DNA of 64,000 nucleotides from Nitrosomonas marina (GTDB lineage: Bacteria; Pseudomonadota; Gammaproteobacteria; Burkholderiales; Nitrosomonadaceae), in NCBI RefSeq assembly GCF_900111605.1, contig NZ_FOIA01000019.1:1-64000 (forward strand), written 5' to 3'. Positions 37,071 through 46,547 of the stretch are shown here, piece after piece. Position 1 is the first letter of the stretch, and every line of letters begins with the position of its first letter. The notes under the pieces were generated by a model. The model ran no database searches. It was not told where the DNA came from and saw nothing but the letters and a program-made list of their open reading frames with translations. Position numbers and translations under genes: made by a program.

Positions 37071-37174
37071 AAAAAATTTCAACAAATAAATCCTCAACGC
37101 GTAAATTATGACATAATCGCTGAGTACATTGATACATGTGTTTATCGTCAAGTCAATACGGTTGGATAGTACTT

Positions 37175-37732
37175 ATGCATACACCTGGGTTTTTGAGTAA
37201 GGTTCTTGGCCTGTTTTTTTTCTCTTTCCTGGCTTGCGGCGCAAAAGCCAATGATGTATGGATAGACGTAAACACGATCGATCATACCCTTACAGTCATG
37301 CAAGGCGATAAAATTCAGGATGTTTTCGAAAACATCGCCATCGGTCGCTTTGGCACAACCTGGCACAAGGTAACGAAAGACGATAAAACACCCCTGGGCG
37401 ATTTCAGAATCGGATGGATCAATGAGAAAAGCCAGTACTATCGGTTTTTCGGCCTGGACTATCCTGACCGTGAAACAGCGCGGCGCGCTCTCGAAGAAAA
37501 CCGGATTGACCAGGATACCTGGCTGACAATCCTGAAAGCAACCAATCAGGAAAGGACACCGCCGCAAAATACCGTTTTAGGTGGCTATATCGGAATTCAT
37601 GGCATTGGTCGTGGCGATCCGGAAGTCCATGACCAGTTTCACTGGACCAATGGCTGTATTGCATTAACCAATGAGCAAATTGATCTGCTTGGAAAATGGC
37701 TTAAACCCGGGGTTATGGTCAAAATCCGTTAA
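37175..37732 (+). CDS. L,D-transpeptidase family protein (YkuD domain)
   Basis: 185 residues from ATG 37175 (an upstream in-frame ATG at 37136 is less likely). A signal peptide (VLGLFFFSFLACGAKA) leads to a YkuD domain with the catalytic block GIHGIGRGDPEVHDQFHWTNGC, containing the histidine and nucleophilic cysteine, and GDFRIGWINEKSQYYRFFGLDYP before it. Such enzymes make 3-3 cross-links or attach Lpp to peptidoglycan. An Lpp-like lipoprotein gene follows 185 bases downstream, so an attachment role is tempting but unproven. Confidence 0.9.
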   Translation: MHTPGFLSKVLGLFFFSFLACGAKANDVWIDVNTIDHTLTVMQGDKIQDVFENIAIGRFGTTWHKVTKDDKTPLGDFRIGWINEKSQYYRFFGLDYPDRETARRALEENRIDQDTWLTILKATNQERTPPQNTVLGGYIGIHGIGRGDPEVHDQFHWTNGCIALTNEQIDLLGKWLKPGVMVKIR

Positions 37733-37917
37733 CGGATTATAAAAATTCACACCGTAAAAAAAAGATTTATATATTCACCGTGGAAGCCATTTATTTTACT
37801 GAATAAATCAGCTAATATTCCTAATCACTGCTGATATTAAAAAATCAGAAGTGCCTCGTAACAAGGTTGGATTCATTATTGAAAAAATCGTTAAAATGAA
37901 AGAGGAGTTAAATTAGC

Positions 37918-38199
37918 ATGACTAGAGATATTAAACGCACACTGGCATTAGTCGTAACAACAGGCGCATTTATTGGTGTAACCGGCTGCGCAACCACAGG
38001 CGATTTGGATTCAACAAGAGCCGATTTGCAAACTCAAATCGACAGACTGTCAGCCGATGTAGCTGCAGCAAAATCAGATGCTGCGGCAGCCAATGCAAAA
38101 GCCAATGATGCCGTCAATATTGCTAATGAAGCGAATAGACGTTCAATGGATACAGCAGAAAAAATCGATCGTATGTTCAAAAAGTCAATGCAAAAATAA
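37918..38199 (+). CDS. Lpp/OprI-type murein lipoprotein
   Basis: A 93-residue lipoprotein. Signal peptide with lipobox GVTGC, then a heptad-repeat helix (STRADLQTQIDRLSADVAAA, Ala-rich KSDAAAANAKANDAVNIANE) and the end RMFKKSMQK. The Ala-rich helix and terminal lysine are those of Lpp and OprI, which trimerise and tie the outer membrane to peptidoglycan. AGAGGAG precedes the ATG. It has its own strong terminator (38228-38250), as expected for an abundant single-gene transcript. Confidence 0.92.
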   Translation: MTRDIKRTLALVVTTGAFIGVTGCATTGDLDSTRADLQTQIDRLSADVAAAKSDAAAANAKANDAVNIANEANRRSMDTAEKIDRMFKKSMQK

Positions 38200-38227
38200 T
38201 TAAGTTCATGTGATTTGATATGCTGAG

Positions 38228-38250
38228 CCCCTCGCTACGAGGGGTTTTTT
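38228..38250 (+). terminator. Rho-independent terminator after the murein lipoprotein gene
   Basis: CCCCTCG (38228-38234) pairs perfectly with CGAGGGG (38238-38244) around a CTA loop, followed by six T (38245-38250). Confidence 0.95.
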
Positions 38251-38306
38251 GTTTATGGGCTCTTTGGCCGCTTTTCCTGTAATACCGGCGCTGAACCGGA
38301 ATCTGT

Positions 38307-38783
38307 TCAGTCTTTTCTATCCACGACCACATGCTCTTTTTGCGCACTCAGCGTACCGTGGTCAATGATCGCCAGTGTCAGCCTGGAAATCGCCACGCGC
38401 TTGCCCGTGGCTTCTTCGGTAATATCGGTCTGCCAGACCTGCGTGCGTCTCCCCGTATGCAACGGCGTGCAGGTTCCGATGACATGCCCCTTGGTCACTG
38501 CGCGGATATGATTGATGTTGAGCTCGAGACCAACCGCACGGTATTTGTCCGGATCAATCGTCATCCATCCTGAAACGCTACCCAGCGATTCAGACAACAC
38601 ACAGCTGGCACCGCCGTGCATAATGCCAAATGGCTGTGTTGTACGTTTGTCTACCGGCATGCGTGCTTTCAGAAAATCAGGGCCGACTTCGGTAAAATGT
38701 ATACCAATATGTTCACCCATGTTGGCATTGCGCAAACCTTCCAGATATTCAACTGTATAATCCTTAAACCAGATACTGCTCAT
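38307..38783 (-). CDS. Hotdog-fold thioesterase (PaaI/YdiI-like)
   Basis: A 158-residue hotdog-fold acyl-CoA thioesterase-type protein. The active-site region is FGIMHGGASCVLSESLGSVSG with the conserved HGG and catalytic glutamate, and GTCTPLHTGRRTQVWQTDI is the central strand region typical of YdiI/MenI. Substrate cannot be read from sequence; YdiI hydrolyses 1,4-dihydroxy-2-naphthoyl-CoA and other aromatic acyl-CoAs. It is convergent with the lipoprotein gene and separated by 37 bases from the DsbA-like gene upstream. Confidence 0.85.
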   Translation of the reverse strand: MSSIWFKDYTVEYLEGLRNANMGEHIGIHFTEVGPDFLKARMPVDKRTTQPFGIMHGGASCVLSESLGSVSGWMTIDPDKYRAVGLELNINHIRAVTKGHVIGTCTPLHTGRRTQVWQTDITEEATGKRVAISRLTLAIIDHGTLSAQKEHVVVDRKD

Positions 38784-38820
38784 GAAAATTCCCTGTTGAT
38801 ATAAACGTTTTTAAAAACCA

Positions 38821-39483
38821 TTATTTGCCATTGATCACTGCATCGATTTCCTTCAGCATGGCAAGATGATCACGGTAATCGACCGCGATCGAATAAACCG
38901 CGCCCTGATGCATCAGCCGCAGCGAAGGAAATGAAAATGCGTTCAGTTCGGCCGCCAGTTGAAGCTCCTGATGCAGTACCGCATCGGTATTATCACTGGT
39001 CAGATCCGATCTGAATGCGGCGCCATTCAGGCCGATCGCTTCGGCACATTCCTGCAGCGTCTCTAACAGCGACGGATTCCTGGCGAACTGATAATAGGCA
39101 TGCTGAATCGCCCGCAGCATTTCCACGCCGGCAGCAGGATTCTGTTTTCCGGCCGCCAGAACTGCTCTGCACGCCGGATAAGTCGATCGTACCGGCGTGT
39201 TAAGCGTCCAGAAATCAAAATTGAAATGCACGCCCGGCACCGTTTCTTCAATTTTCCGCCATGTTTGCCGAATCATATTGCGCATGGCTTCCGGCATGGG
39301 TTCCGTTGTATCCGGCGCAAGACCACCCAGCACATAAACCACTTCGACATCCTCAGGCAACACCCGTTGCAGCGCTGTCCAGCTATTGACGAACGCATAG
39401 CACCAACTGCACATTGGATCGTAGACATAATAAAGTCGGGTTGACTCTGGCATCGTTGAGAAATTTACAGACACTGGTGCCAC
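38821..39483 (-). CDS. DsbA-family (FrnE-like) oxidoreductase
   Basis: A 220-residue thioredoxin-fold protein without a signal peptide. The active-site motif is CSWC in YYVYDPMCSWCYAF, followed by the helical insertion typical of the DsbA/FrnE/HCCA-isomerase group, and the cis-proline-side segment FSFPSLRLMHQGAVYSI. CxxC is intact, so redox activity is plausible; FrnE-type proteins are cytosolic. The exact substrate is unknown. Upstream lies the 118-base gap before the restriction-modification operon. Confidence 0.83.
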   Translation of the reverse strand: MAPVSVNFSTMPESTRLYYVYDPMCSWCYAFVNSWTALQRVLPEDVEVVYVLGGLAPDTTEPMPEAMRNMIRQTWRKIEETVPGVHFNFDFWTLNTPVRSTYPACRAVLAAGKQNPAAGVEMLRAIQHAYYQFARNPSLLETLQECAEAIGLNGAAFRSDLTSDNTDAVLHQELQLAAELNAFSFPSLRLMHQGAVYSIAVDYRDHLAMLKEIDAVINGK

Positions 39484-39601
39484 ATTTAGAATCGATAAAA
39501 ATAAACCGTTCAGATGATATCAAATGCCGGAAGATATTTCAGCCGACGCACGACAATCATTCAGTTCCACGTAATGTTAAATCACCCTGCAAGCGCAAGA
39601 C

Positions 39602-41092
39602 TTAAGATGCATTTCCCAAACCAGACAATACTTCGCGAAAGCTGTTTAGGCCCGCCTCCAGGTTTTCGATGATTTCTTCCGCCAACTCATCCGGTTCGGG
39701 CAGATTTTCCAGGTCTGTGAGACTCTTGTCCTTCAGCCAGAACAGATCAAGACTGGTTTTGTCCCGTGCCATAAGCGCTTCATAGGTAAATTTTCGCCAG
39801 CGTCCTTCTGGATTCTTTTCCTCATCCCATGTCGCCTTGCGTTCGTGACGGTTGTGGGGGTTATAACAATCAATGAATTCCGCCAAATCTTCAAACCGTA
39901 AGGGTTTCTTTTTCAACGTATGGTGAATGTTCGTGCGGTAATCGTAGTACCAGACTTCTTTTGTCCACGGGTTCGGACTGGCTTCGCGGTTATCGAAAAA
40001 GATTACGTTCGCTTTTACGCCGTTCGCATAGAAAATCCCGGTAGGCAATCTCAAGATCGTATGCAGATCAGTGTTCTCTAACAATTTACGCCGGATTGTT
40101 TCACCTGCACCGCCTTCAAACAGCACATTGTCAGGTACAACCACAGCAGCACGGCCTGTGGTCTTAAGCATGGTACGGATATGCTGAACAAAATTAAGCT
40201 GTTTGTTTGAGGTCGTTGCCCAGAAGTCCTGCCGGTTATAGGTGAGGTCTTCCCTGTCCTGTTCGCCTTCCTCATTGGTAAAACTCATTGAGCTTTTCTT
40301 TCCAAAAGGCGGATTCGCCAGCACGTAATCAAACCGTTTCCCTTCATCCGCTACCAGCGCGTCATTGGGGGAAACCACGCTTTCACCGTCAATTTCACCG
40401 ATATTGTGCAGAAACATATTCATAAGACACAGGCGGCGTGTGTTGGCTACAATCTCATTTCCAGAAAAGGTTTCATGTTTTAAGAAGGCTTTCTGATCTT
40501 TGTCGAGTGCAGAGTTATCCGGGTTCGTGATGAAATCATAAGCCGTCAGAAAAAAACCACCGGTACCGCAAGCGGGGTCGGCAATCGTCTTGCCCGGTTC
40601 GGGCCGCACACACTCCACCATAGCCTTGATAAGCGAGCGCGGTGTGAAGTACTGGCCAGCGCCGGACTTGGTATCCTCAGCGTTCTTTTCCAACAATCCT
40701 TCGTAAATATCTCCTTTAGTGTCTGCGCCCATTGTTACCCATTCTGTACCGTCAATCATGTCAATGAGGCGGAACAGTTTTGCCGGGTCCTGGATTTTGT
40801 TTTGTGATTTGGTGAATATCTGGCCAAGCATGCCTTTTTTGGTGCTGAGTTCACGCAGCAAGGTAATGTAATGGCCTTCCAGCTCCGCGCCTTTCTTTGA
40901 TTTAAGGCTTTGCCAGTTATATTCGGCAGGAATACCCACATCGCGGTTATAGGGCGGCTTGGTATATTCATCGGCCATCTTCAGAAAGATCAGATAAGTC
41001 AGCTGCTCCAGATAATCGCCATAGCCCACGCCATCATCCCGCAGGGTGGTACAGAAACTCCAGACTTTAGATACGATTGATGCTGTATTCAT
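39602..41092 (-). CDS. hsdM: Type I restriction-modification system, methyltransferase subunit HsdM
   Basis: N6-adenine methyltransferase of a type I system, 496 residues. The N-terminal HsdM_N domain (VWSFCTTLRDDGVGYGDYLE) is followed by the SAM-binding motif I ADPACGTGGFFLTAYD, the catalytic motif NPPFGKKSS, and VVVPDNVLFEGGAGETIRRK. Two copies with one HsdS make the modification enzyme. It is the last gene of the operon, beginning one base after the GIY-YIG gene ends. All catalytic motifs are intact. Confidence 0.96.
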   Translation of the reverse strand: MNTASIVSKVWSFCTTLRDDGVGYGDYLEQLTYLIFLKMADEYTKPPYNRDVGIPAEYNWQSLKSKKGAELEGHYITLLRELSTKKGMLGQIFTKSQNKIQDPAKLFRLIDMIDGTEWVTMGADTKGDIYEGLLEKNAEDTKSGAGQYFTPRSLIKAMVECVRPEPGKTIADPACGTGGFFLTAYDFITNPDNSALDKDQKAFLKHETFSGNEIVANTRRLCLMNMFLHNIGEIDGESVVSPNDALVADEGKRFDYVLANPPFGKKSSMSFTNEEGEQDREDLTYNRQDFWATTSNKQLNFVQHIRTMLKTTGRAAVVVPDNVLFEGGAGETIRRKLLENTDLHTILRLPTGIFYANGVKANVIFFDNREASPNPWTKEVWYYDYRTNIHHTLKKKPLRFEDLAEFIDCYNPHNRHERKATWDEEKNPEGRWRKFTYEALMARDKTSLDLFWLKDKSLTDLENLPEPDELAEEIIENLEAGLNSFREVLSGLGNAS

Positions 41093-41093
41093 G

Positions 41094-42005
41094 CTATACG
41101 TGACCTTCTTTCATGATTTCTTCAGCTTCCCATTCCTTATAATTTTTACGGGTGCCTTCCACTTTCCACTCCATAGGCCCGGATGCAGGTCTTCCATAGA
41201 CGACTGCCGCTGCCGCACTGGGACTGTTGAATGCATAATTTTGAGTAAAAACACGGTTCTTTCCATCTACGGCCAAAACACCCTGATCGACCAGTTCATC
41301 AAAAAGCTTGCCATAGCTGCTGTTTTTAGCCGTAGCGCTCGTCCATTCCATTTTTGCTTTTGATCCGGCTTCGACAATGAAGTGACTGTCTTCAATTGTG
41401 GCGCGTGCTGTCAGTCCGTGCTTGGGTGTGTTCAATACAAAAATCGGTTTGTCACTGTTGGTGTTGGCTGCTTCCAGCCGTTCTGTGGCTCTCGTGTTCT
41501 GGATAAAGAAATCAAATTTCAGCGCAGGTAAGACAAGGTAAATATTATCCAGAAAATCTGCCATATGCGCCTCGGCAGCTTCACTCAGCGCAGATATAGA
41601 AGGGCTGTTTCCATTATCCAGCGATATTTTATTCGCCTGTCTTGCTTTCTCAACCAACCGGCTTTCAAGGTATCGTATGTGGGCTTTGTTGAGTTGTTCG
41701 CCGCTTGATGTGATAAAAATTGCCGTAGACCACCAATCCTTAAGTGCATCATGATTTTTGATGCGTTTGCCAATATCGTCACTTTCACCAATATACAATA
41801 ATGGCCCATCATCATTTTCACCGAGCAGAAGATACACACCCGGTCTGCTGGCTTCTTCACGTTTAAGGGCGTCTTTAAGCTGCGTGCGGCTGGTCACAAG
41901 CACATGACCCGTCCATTGAAACGGAATGGTTGCCGTCAGCATGCCATCGGGATTACCATTTACAAAAAACAACTCAATAGAGCGTCCTTTTTTATTAGGC
42001 ATCAT
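41094..42005 (-). CDS. GIY-YIG nuclease-fold protein with DUF4357, inside the hsd operon
   Basis: 303 residues. The N-terminal half has a GIY-YIG domain: GVYLLLGENDDGPLL, the YIG in LLYIGESDDIGKRIKNH with the arginine, then ALKDWWSTAIFITSS. The glutamate expected late in the domain may be that of HIRYLESRLVEKA. The C-terminal part is DUF4357-like (GLTARATIEDSHFIVEAGS, SPSAAAAVVYGRPASGP), a fold often attached to DNA-modification genes. It overlaps the hsdS stop and abuts hsdM, so it is made with the RM proteins. Whether it cuts DNA, or what it targets, is unknown. Confidence 0.85.
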   Translation of the reverse strand: MMPNKKGRSIELFFVNGNPDGMLTATIPFQWTGHVLVTSRTQLKDALKREEASRPGVYLLLGENDDGPLLYIGESDDIGKRIKNHDALKDWWSTAIFITSSGEQLNKAHIRYLESRLVEKARQANKISLDNGNSPSISALSEAAEAHMADFLDNIYLVLPALKFDFFIQNTRATERLEAANTNSDKPIFVLNTPKHGLTARATIEDSHFIVEAGSKAKMEWTSATAKNSSYGKLFDELVDQGVLAVDGKNRVFTQNYAFNSPSAAAAVVYGRPASGPMEWKVEGTRKNYKEWEAEEIMKEGHV

Positions 42006-43492
42006 GCCGCATTCCTTTTCTTTTTATTACCTTCTTTCTCGGTCTTAATACGTTCGAGCAGAACAGAGGCGGGTTCATCATTCGGGTCTTGAGTAACCAA
42101 TTTGCCCGAGAAGGCTTGTTTTAGAATGGATTGGCGCAGAATTTCTGTCCTCTTGAGATTACTATTAATCTCAGCTTCTAATTTTTCTATTGAGGTGAAT
42201 TTTTGATCCAATTCTTCACATATAGCTAATTGTTCCGCTTTTGACGGAATAGGAAATATTACTTGGTTTAATCCCTTGCCCGTTAAATGCTTGATCGTAG
42301 TTCCAGTAAATAAACGTTTAAGTAAACCAGAACTCGTTGCATAAACCATAAAATGATAGGCAAAATTGGAATCGTAACTTATGGTAAACCTTACCCTGTG
42401 AAGTGCCTTTTGTATAAAAATGCTATCGTCGTCACCATCCCAAATAGCGCAACGCCCAGGCTCTCCGCCTTCACAAATCACCAAATCTCCTTTTTTTAGG
42501 CTGTATCGTTCTGTTTCCCCATCTTCTATTTTCATTGTTTTGAGGTTGCTTAGATCAAAATTTCCCCAGCGTAGATTGATGTTCCCTAAATAAGGACGAG
42601 CAACACCTTTGTTCTTTTTTTTATCCAGCATTTTTCCCAATACTGCTTCTACCGCTAAATATTCAAGCGGTAGCGTGGCCCATTCATGCGGAATAACTTT
42701 GTATTGCGTGTCGCCCATAGCCTTTGTATTGGCTGGTGTCTTGGGTTTAGTCGGTTTCTTACTTATTTTTCCTTTTTGTTCCCAATTTTCGAGCTGTTGT
42801 TGGTAATGAGCTTCGCGTTCTTGTTGGATACGCTCTAGCAACTCATCGGCGGTTTCGAGTTTGTCTTTGTTTTCCTCACGCCAGTCGGCGGTGAGTTTTC
42901 CTTCAAAGGCATGCTTGAGGACGGCTTGGCGGTAGACTCTGAGCTGTTCACGGGCGGTTTTGAGGCTTTCTATCCCCTTATCCAGTTCGGAAAACAGCGC
43001 TTCAATCTTGGCTACAATCCGCTTTTGTTCGTTGAGCGGAGGCAACAAAAAAGGTATTGTTTCAATTTTATTTGCGGAGATATTAGGCTGCGCTCCACCG
43101 TAAGCTCTTTTTTCTATTTCCCGCTTAGCCGAAAACAAAAAATAGAAAATAAACTTTTTGTTTATAATCTCCTCAGAATAAGGTCTGATATTTCCTACTC
43201 GTTGATTTTGGAGTGCAATTTTGGAAGAATTATAAACACCAAATTTTCCAGTTGTTGCGCCGGACATTGCTATCAGAATATCTCCTTTGCTAACATGGAA
43301 ACCATCAAAATCATTTGTGTAATCAACTCTTACAGAGTTTTTAGAAGACACTTCACCATCTGAAATATCTGATATTCTTATTACTGGCGTACCCTCATGA
43401 AGATAAGCGTTGCTTTTAAAGGCATAGCCATTTTTTAGATAAGCGACATCACCAAAATCACATTTCTCCCAATTTTCAGGTAATTCACTCAC
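42002..43492 (-). CDS. hsdS: Type I restriction-modification system, specificity subunit HsdS
   Basis: 496 residues with the two-fold HsdS layout. The first target-recognition domain (1 to about 150) leads to a central conserved helix region (LPPLNEQKRIVAKIEALFSE, LRVYRQAVLKHAFEGKL). The second recognition domain (about 255-410) is followed by a second conserved region (KAEQLAICEELDQKFTSIEK, LRQSILKQAFSGKL). It sets the two half-sites of the recognition sequence, which cannot be read from sequence. Local base composition is AT-richer than the flanking hsd genes, common in HsdS. It overlaps hsdR by 4 bases. Confidence 0.95.
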   Translation of the reverse strand: MSELPENWEKCDFGDVAYLKNGYAFKSNAYLHEGTPVIRISDISDGEVSSKNSVRVDYTNDFDGFHVSKGDILIAMSGATTGKFGVYNSSKIALQNQRVGNIRPYSEEIINKKFIFYFLFSAKREIEKRAYGGAQPNISANKIETIPFLLPPLNEQKRIVAKIEALFSELDKGIESLKTAREQLRVYRQAVLKHAFEGKLTADWREENKDKLETADELLERIQQEREAHYQQQLENWEQKGKISKKPTKPKTPANTKAMGDTQYKVIPHEWATLPLEYLAVEAVLGKMLDKKKNKGVARPYLGNINLRWGNFDLSNLKTMKIEDGETERYSLKKGDLVICEGGEPGRCAIWDGDDDSIFIQKALHRVRFTISYDSNFAYHFMVYATSSGLLKRLFTGTTIKHLTGKGLNQVIFPIPSKAEQLAICEELDQKFTSIEKLEAEINSNLKRTEILRQSILKQAFSGKLVTQDPNDEPASVLLERIKTEKEGNKKKRNAA

Positions 43493-46260
43493 GCCACCAG
43501 CGCCTCATTCAATTCGTTAATGAGCCTGTCCATATCATCCCCGAACAGCTTATACATTTTTCCCAAGCCGCCCTTGGCATCGAAGGGGTTTGATTCCAGA
43601 TCATCACGCTCAATATGAAACGAGTTGATGACATGATCACGGATCATATGCAGCCATTCCATCTGTTCTTCGTTAAATTTCGTACTGCCGCCACTGTGAT
43701 GTTTCATGATCCAGTCTTGAAAATTTTTCCGTACCGTCTCACTGTGCCGGGACACAGTTTTATCAATGCCGCAGGCCCGGCGGATGAGGGAAATGAGTGC
43801 AGTTAGTTCATTGACCGGATTCTCACCCCGATAGCCGTCAAGGTTGGCATAGGCTTTCCATACACGAAGCGGAGCCAGCATCGGCTTATCTTCGTGAAGT
43901 CTTGCCTTGACCATTTTAATCATGGCTAGCGTTATATCCTGACGCCGATGCGGGATTTTATAAAATATGGTCAACGCTTCGATTTCATCCCGATTTTCTT
44001 CCAGGTAGGCTTCAAAATCCTGCACCATCGATCTCGCATTTTCTACTGCGTCCCCAGCCCAACCCACATTTGTCGGTTTATCAATCACGCCGTGATCAAT
44101 AATCTGTTCTTTGTCCCGCCGGATGCTATCGAGCAACTCGATCAGCTCCCCGGTAAAAACATTTGCGGCGTTACTGACCAGTTCGCTTTGCGCTTTTGTA
44201 CGGGTTTCGGGTTGCGGCTCCTGATCTGCCGGTGTTTTATCAATTTCTCGCGCTTTTTTCTCGATATTGTCCGGGTCAATGGCGGCGAGCAGGTTGCCAA
44301 CAATATCGGTTAGTTCCAGTCCGCCGGATTTTTCTTTGATACGTTCGAGGTCTTTATCGTTGAGCTGTTTATTCAGGCGCGACAGGCGGCCCGCAAGGGA
44401 ACTGACGGTATCTTCATCCGTCGCGCCCATCATCACGCCCATGGCCAGGCACTTGAGTGACACAGAAGGTTTCGTGATTAGCGGCTGGCTGGCCGTTTTC
44501 AGGGATTTGGTGACGCCGATAGCATCCACGATCACATAATGGGTCTTGGCGCTGGTCGCCGAGGGTGTGACTTTCCTAAGATCGTCATAACCCAGCGTTC
44601 TTGTGCCGCGTCCTTTCATTTGCTCAAAGTAATTGCGGCTTTTGACATCGCGCATGAAAAGCAAACACTCCAGCGGTTTTACGTCCGTGCCGGTGGCAAT
44701 CATGTCAACCGTCACAGCAATGCGCGGATAATAATCATTGCGAAACTGTGCCAGTACGGATTTTGGGTCTTCCTTCGACTGGTAAGTGACTTTCTTGCAA
44801 AACTCGTTTCCTTCGCCGAATTCCTTGCGTACCGTCTGGATGATGTCGTCGGCGTGACTGTCGGTTTTGGCGAATATCAGGGTCTTCGGTACTTCGTTCC
44901 GTCCGGGGAATATATTCGGTAGTTGTTCCTTGAAGGTACGAATGACGGTGCGGATTTGATCCGGAAGAACGATATCCTTATCAAGCTGGGTCGCTGCATA
45001 AACTTCATCTTCGTCTTGTGTTTCCCAGCGTTTTTTGCGTGTGAGCTTTTCCCGGCGTTCGACTTGCTGGTTGGCCTTGATGGTACCGCCACTATTGGTT
45101 TTCTCGGTTTCGATCACATAAATTTCGTTGCCAACATTCACACCGTCGGCTACGGCTTTTTCGTGATCGTATTCACTGACCACGTTCTTATCAAAAAAAC
45201 CGTAGGTGCGGTTGTCCGGCGTGGCGGTCAGACCGATCAGGTAAGCATCAAAATATTCCAGTACCTGCCGCCACAGGTTATAAATTGAACGGTGGCATTC
45301 GTCGATGATGATGAAATCGAAAAACTCAGGCGGGACTTTCTCGTTATAGCCGACAGGCACAGGCTCTTTCGGCTTGGTTAACTGCTCGGCCAGTGGAATT
45401 TCTTCTGCCGCCTCGTCCAGCTCTTCATCCTTCAGGATCGAGTACATGCGCTGGATGGTACTGATACAGACCTGAACATTCGGTACGTGGCGCGAGGATA
45501 ATCGCCGTGCATTGTACAATTCCGTAAATTTGCGGTTATCGTCGTTTGGTACGAACTTCATGAATTCCTGCTCGGCCTGCTCTCCGAGGTTCTTGGTATC
45601 AACCAGAAACAGGATACGCTTGGCATCGGCATGTTTTAAAAGACGGTAAGCTGACGTAATAGCGGTAAAGGTTTTGCCTGAACCTGTAGCCATCTGCACC
45701 AAGGCGCGGGGGCGGTCTTCCTTGAACGATTGCTCGAGGTTTTCAATGGCTGTGATCTGGCAATCCCGTAGCCCATCACGGTTAAGTGGAGGCATATGCT
45801 GCAATCGTCTTCGCAACGATTTGAGCTGTTCAAACCATTCTTTAAGCGTTTCCGGTCTGTGGAAGGAAAAAATTTCCCGTGATCGCGGTTTCGGGTCTTT
45901 GCTGTTGGTAAAGCGGGTGATGACCCCGGTGCTTTCATAAACAAACGGCAGCGGTTCGCTGTTCTTGATCCATTTCAGTCTGGACACGGCGTAAATGCCG
46001 GATTGCTCTTCGACGACCGTAATATTTTGCGCCTCTTCTTCTCGTTTGGCTTCGATAATGCCAACGGCTCGCTTGTCTACGAACAACACATAGTCAGCTG
46101 GGCCAACATCGGATTGATACTCACGGACGGCAATACCCGGTCCTGCCGTGAAATTAATCTTGTCCTTGTCCTGAACCCGCCAGCCAGCCTGGCGCAACAT
46201 TTTATCAATGTTGTCCCGGGCCTTTTGTTCAGGATTCCGGTATTTATCGGTCATTGCCAT
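43489..46260 (-). CDS. hsdR: Type I restriction-modification system, restriction subunit HsdR
   Basis: 923-residue motor and nuclease subunit, first gene of the operon. The N-terminal PD-(D/E)xK nuclease region contains GPADYVLFVDKRAVGIIEAKRE. The SF2 helicase core follows with Walker A QMATGSGKTFTA, DEAH-like IIDECHRSIYN, LIGLTATPDN, and motif VI in QMKGRGTRTLG. A C-terminal EcoEI_R-type domain closes the protein. No frameshift or stop is visible, so the whole system appears functional. ATG 46260; MTDK three codons on is an alternative. Confidence 0.96.
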   Translation of the reverse strand: MAMTDKYRNPEQKARDNIDKMLRQAGWRVQDKDKINFTAGPGIAVREYQSDVGPADYVLFVDKRAVGIIEAKREEEAQNITVVEEQSGIYAVSRLKWIKNSEPLPFVYESTGVITRFTNSKDPKPRSREIFSFHRPETLKEWFEQLKSLRRRLQHMPPLNRDGLRDCQITAIENLEQSFKEDRPRALVQMATGSGKTFTAITSAYRLLKHADAKRILFLVDTKNLGEQAEQEFMKFVPNDDNRKFTELYNARRLSSRHVPNVQVCISTIQRMYSILKDEELDEAAEEIPLAEQLTKPKEPVPVGYNEKVPPEFFDFIIIDECHRSIYNLWRQVLEYFDAYLIGLTATPDNRTYGFFDKNVVSEYDHEKAVADGVNVGNEIYVIETEKTNSGGTIKANQQVERREKLTRKKRWETQDEDEVYAATQLDKDIVLPDQIRTVIRTFKEQLPNIFPGRNEVPKTLIFAKTDSHADDIIQTVRKEFGEGNEFCKKVTYQSKEDPKSVLAQFRNDYYPRIAVTVDMIATGTDVKPLECLLFMRDVKSRNYFEQMKGRGTRTLGYDDLRKVTPSATSAKTHYVIVDAIGVTKSLKTASQPLITKPSVSLKCLAMGVMMGATDEDTVSSLAGRLSRLNKQLNDKDLERIKEKSGGLELTDIVGNLLAAIDPDNIEKKAREIDKTPADQEPQPETRTKAQSELVSNAANVFTGELIELLDSIRRDKEQIIDHGVIDKPTNVGWAGDAVENARSMVQDFEAYLEENRDEIEALTIFYKIPHRRQDITLAMIKMVKARLHEDKPMLAPLRVWKAYANLDGYRGENPVNELTALISLIRRACGIDKTVSRHSETVRKNFQDWIMKHHSGGSTKFNEEQMEWLHMIRDHVINSFHIERDDLESNPFDAKGGLGKMYKLFGDDMDRLINELNEALVA

Positions 46261-46547
46261 CCATTAATTTTTTTTCAGCGTACATTTCAATCAGTTCAAT
46301 TAACTCAATATACTATTTCGGATTACTGCATTAAAACCTGATTATATCCGCTTAGGCAACAGATTGAAGCGTACGAAAAAAGGAAGCATACACGAGGTAT
46401 ATGAGGCATCCTGAGTTCGATTTAAGTGCCACGATGTGTTTTTCAGTGTGGTTTTGAACAAGTTTTACACAGTTGCCACTTTATCGGTTTTAAATTGACC
46501 CATACAATATCAATGAATTTGTCTGCAAAAAACTGAAGGAGGCCGCA

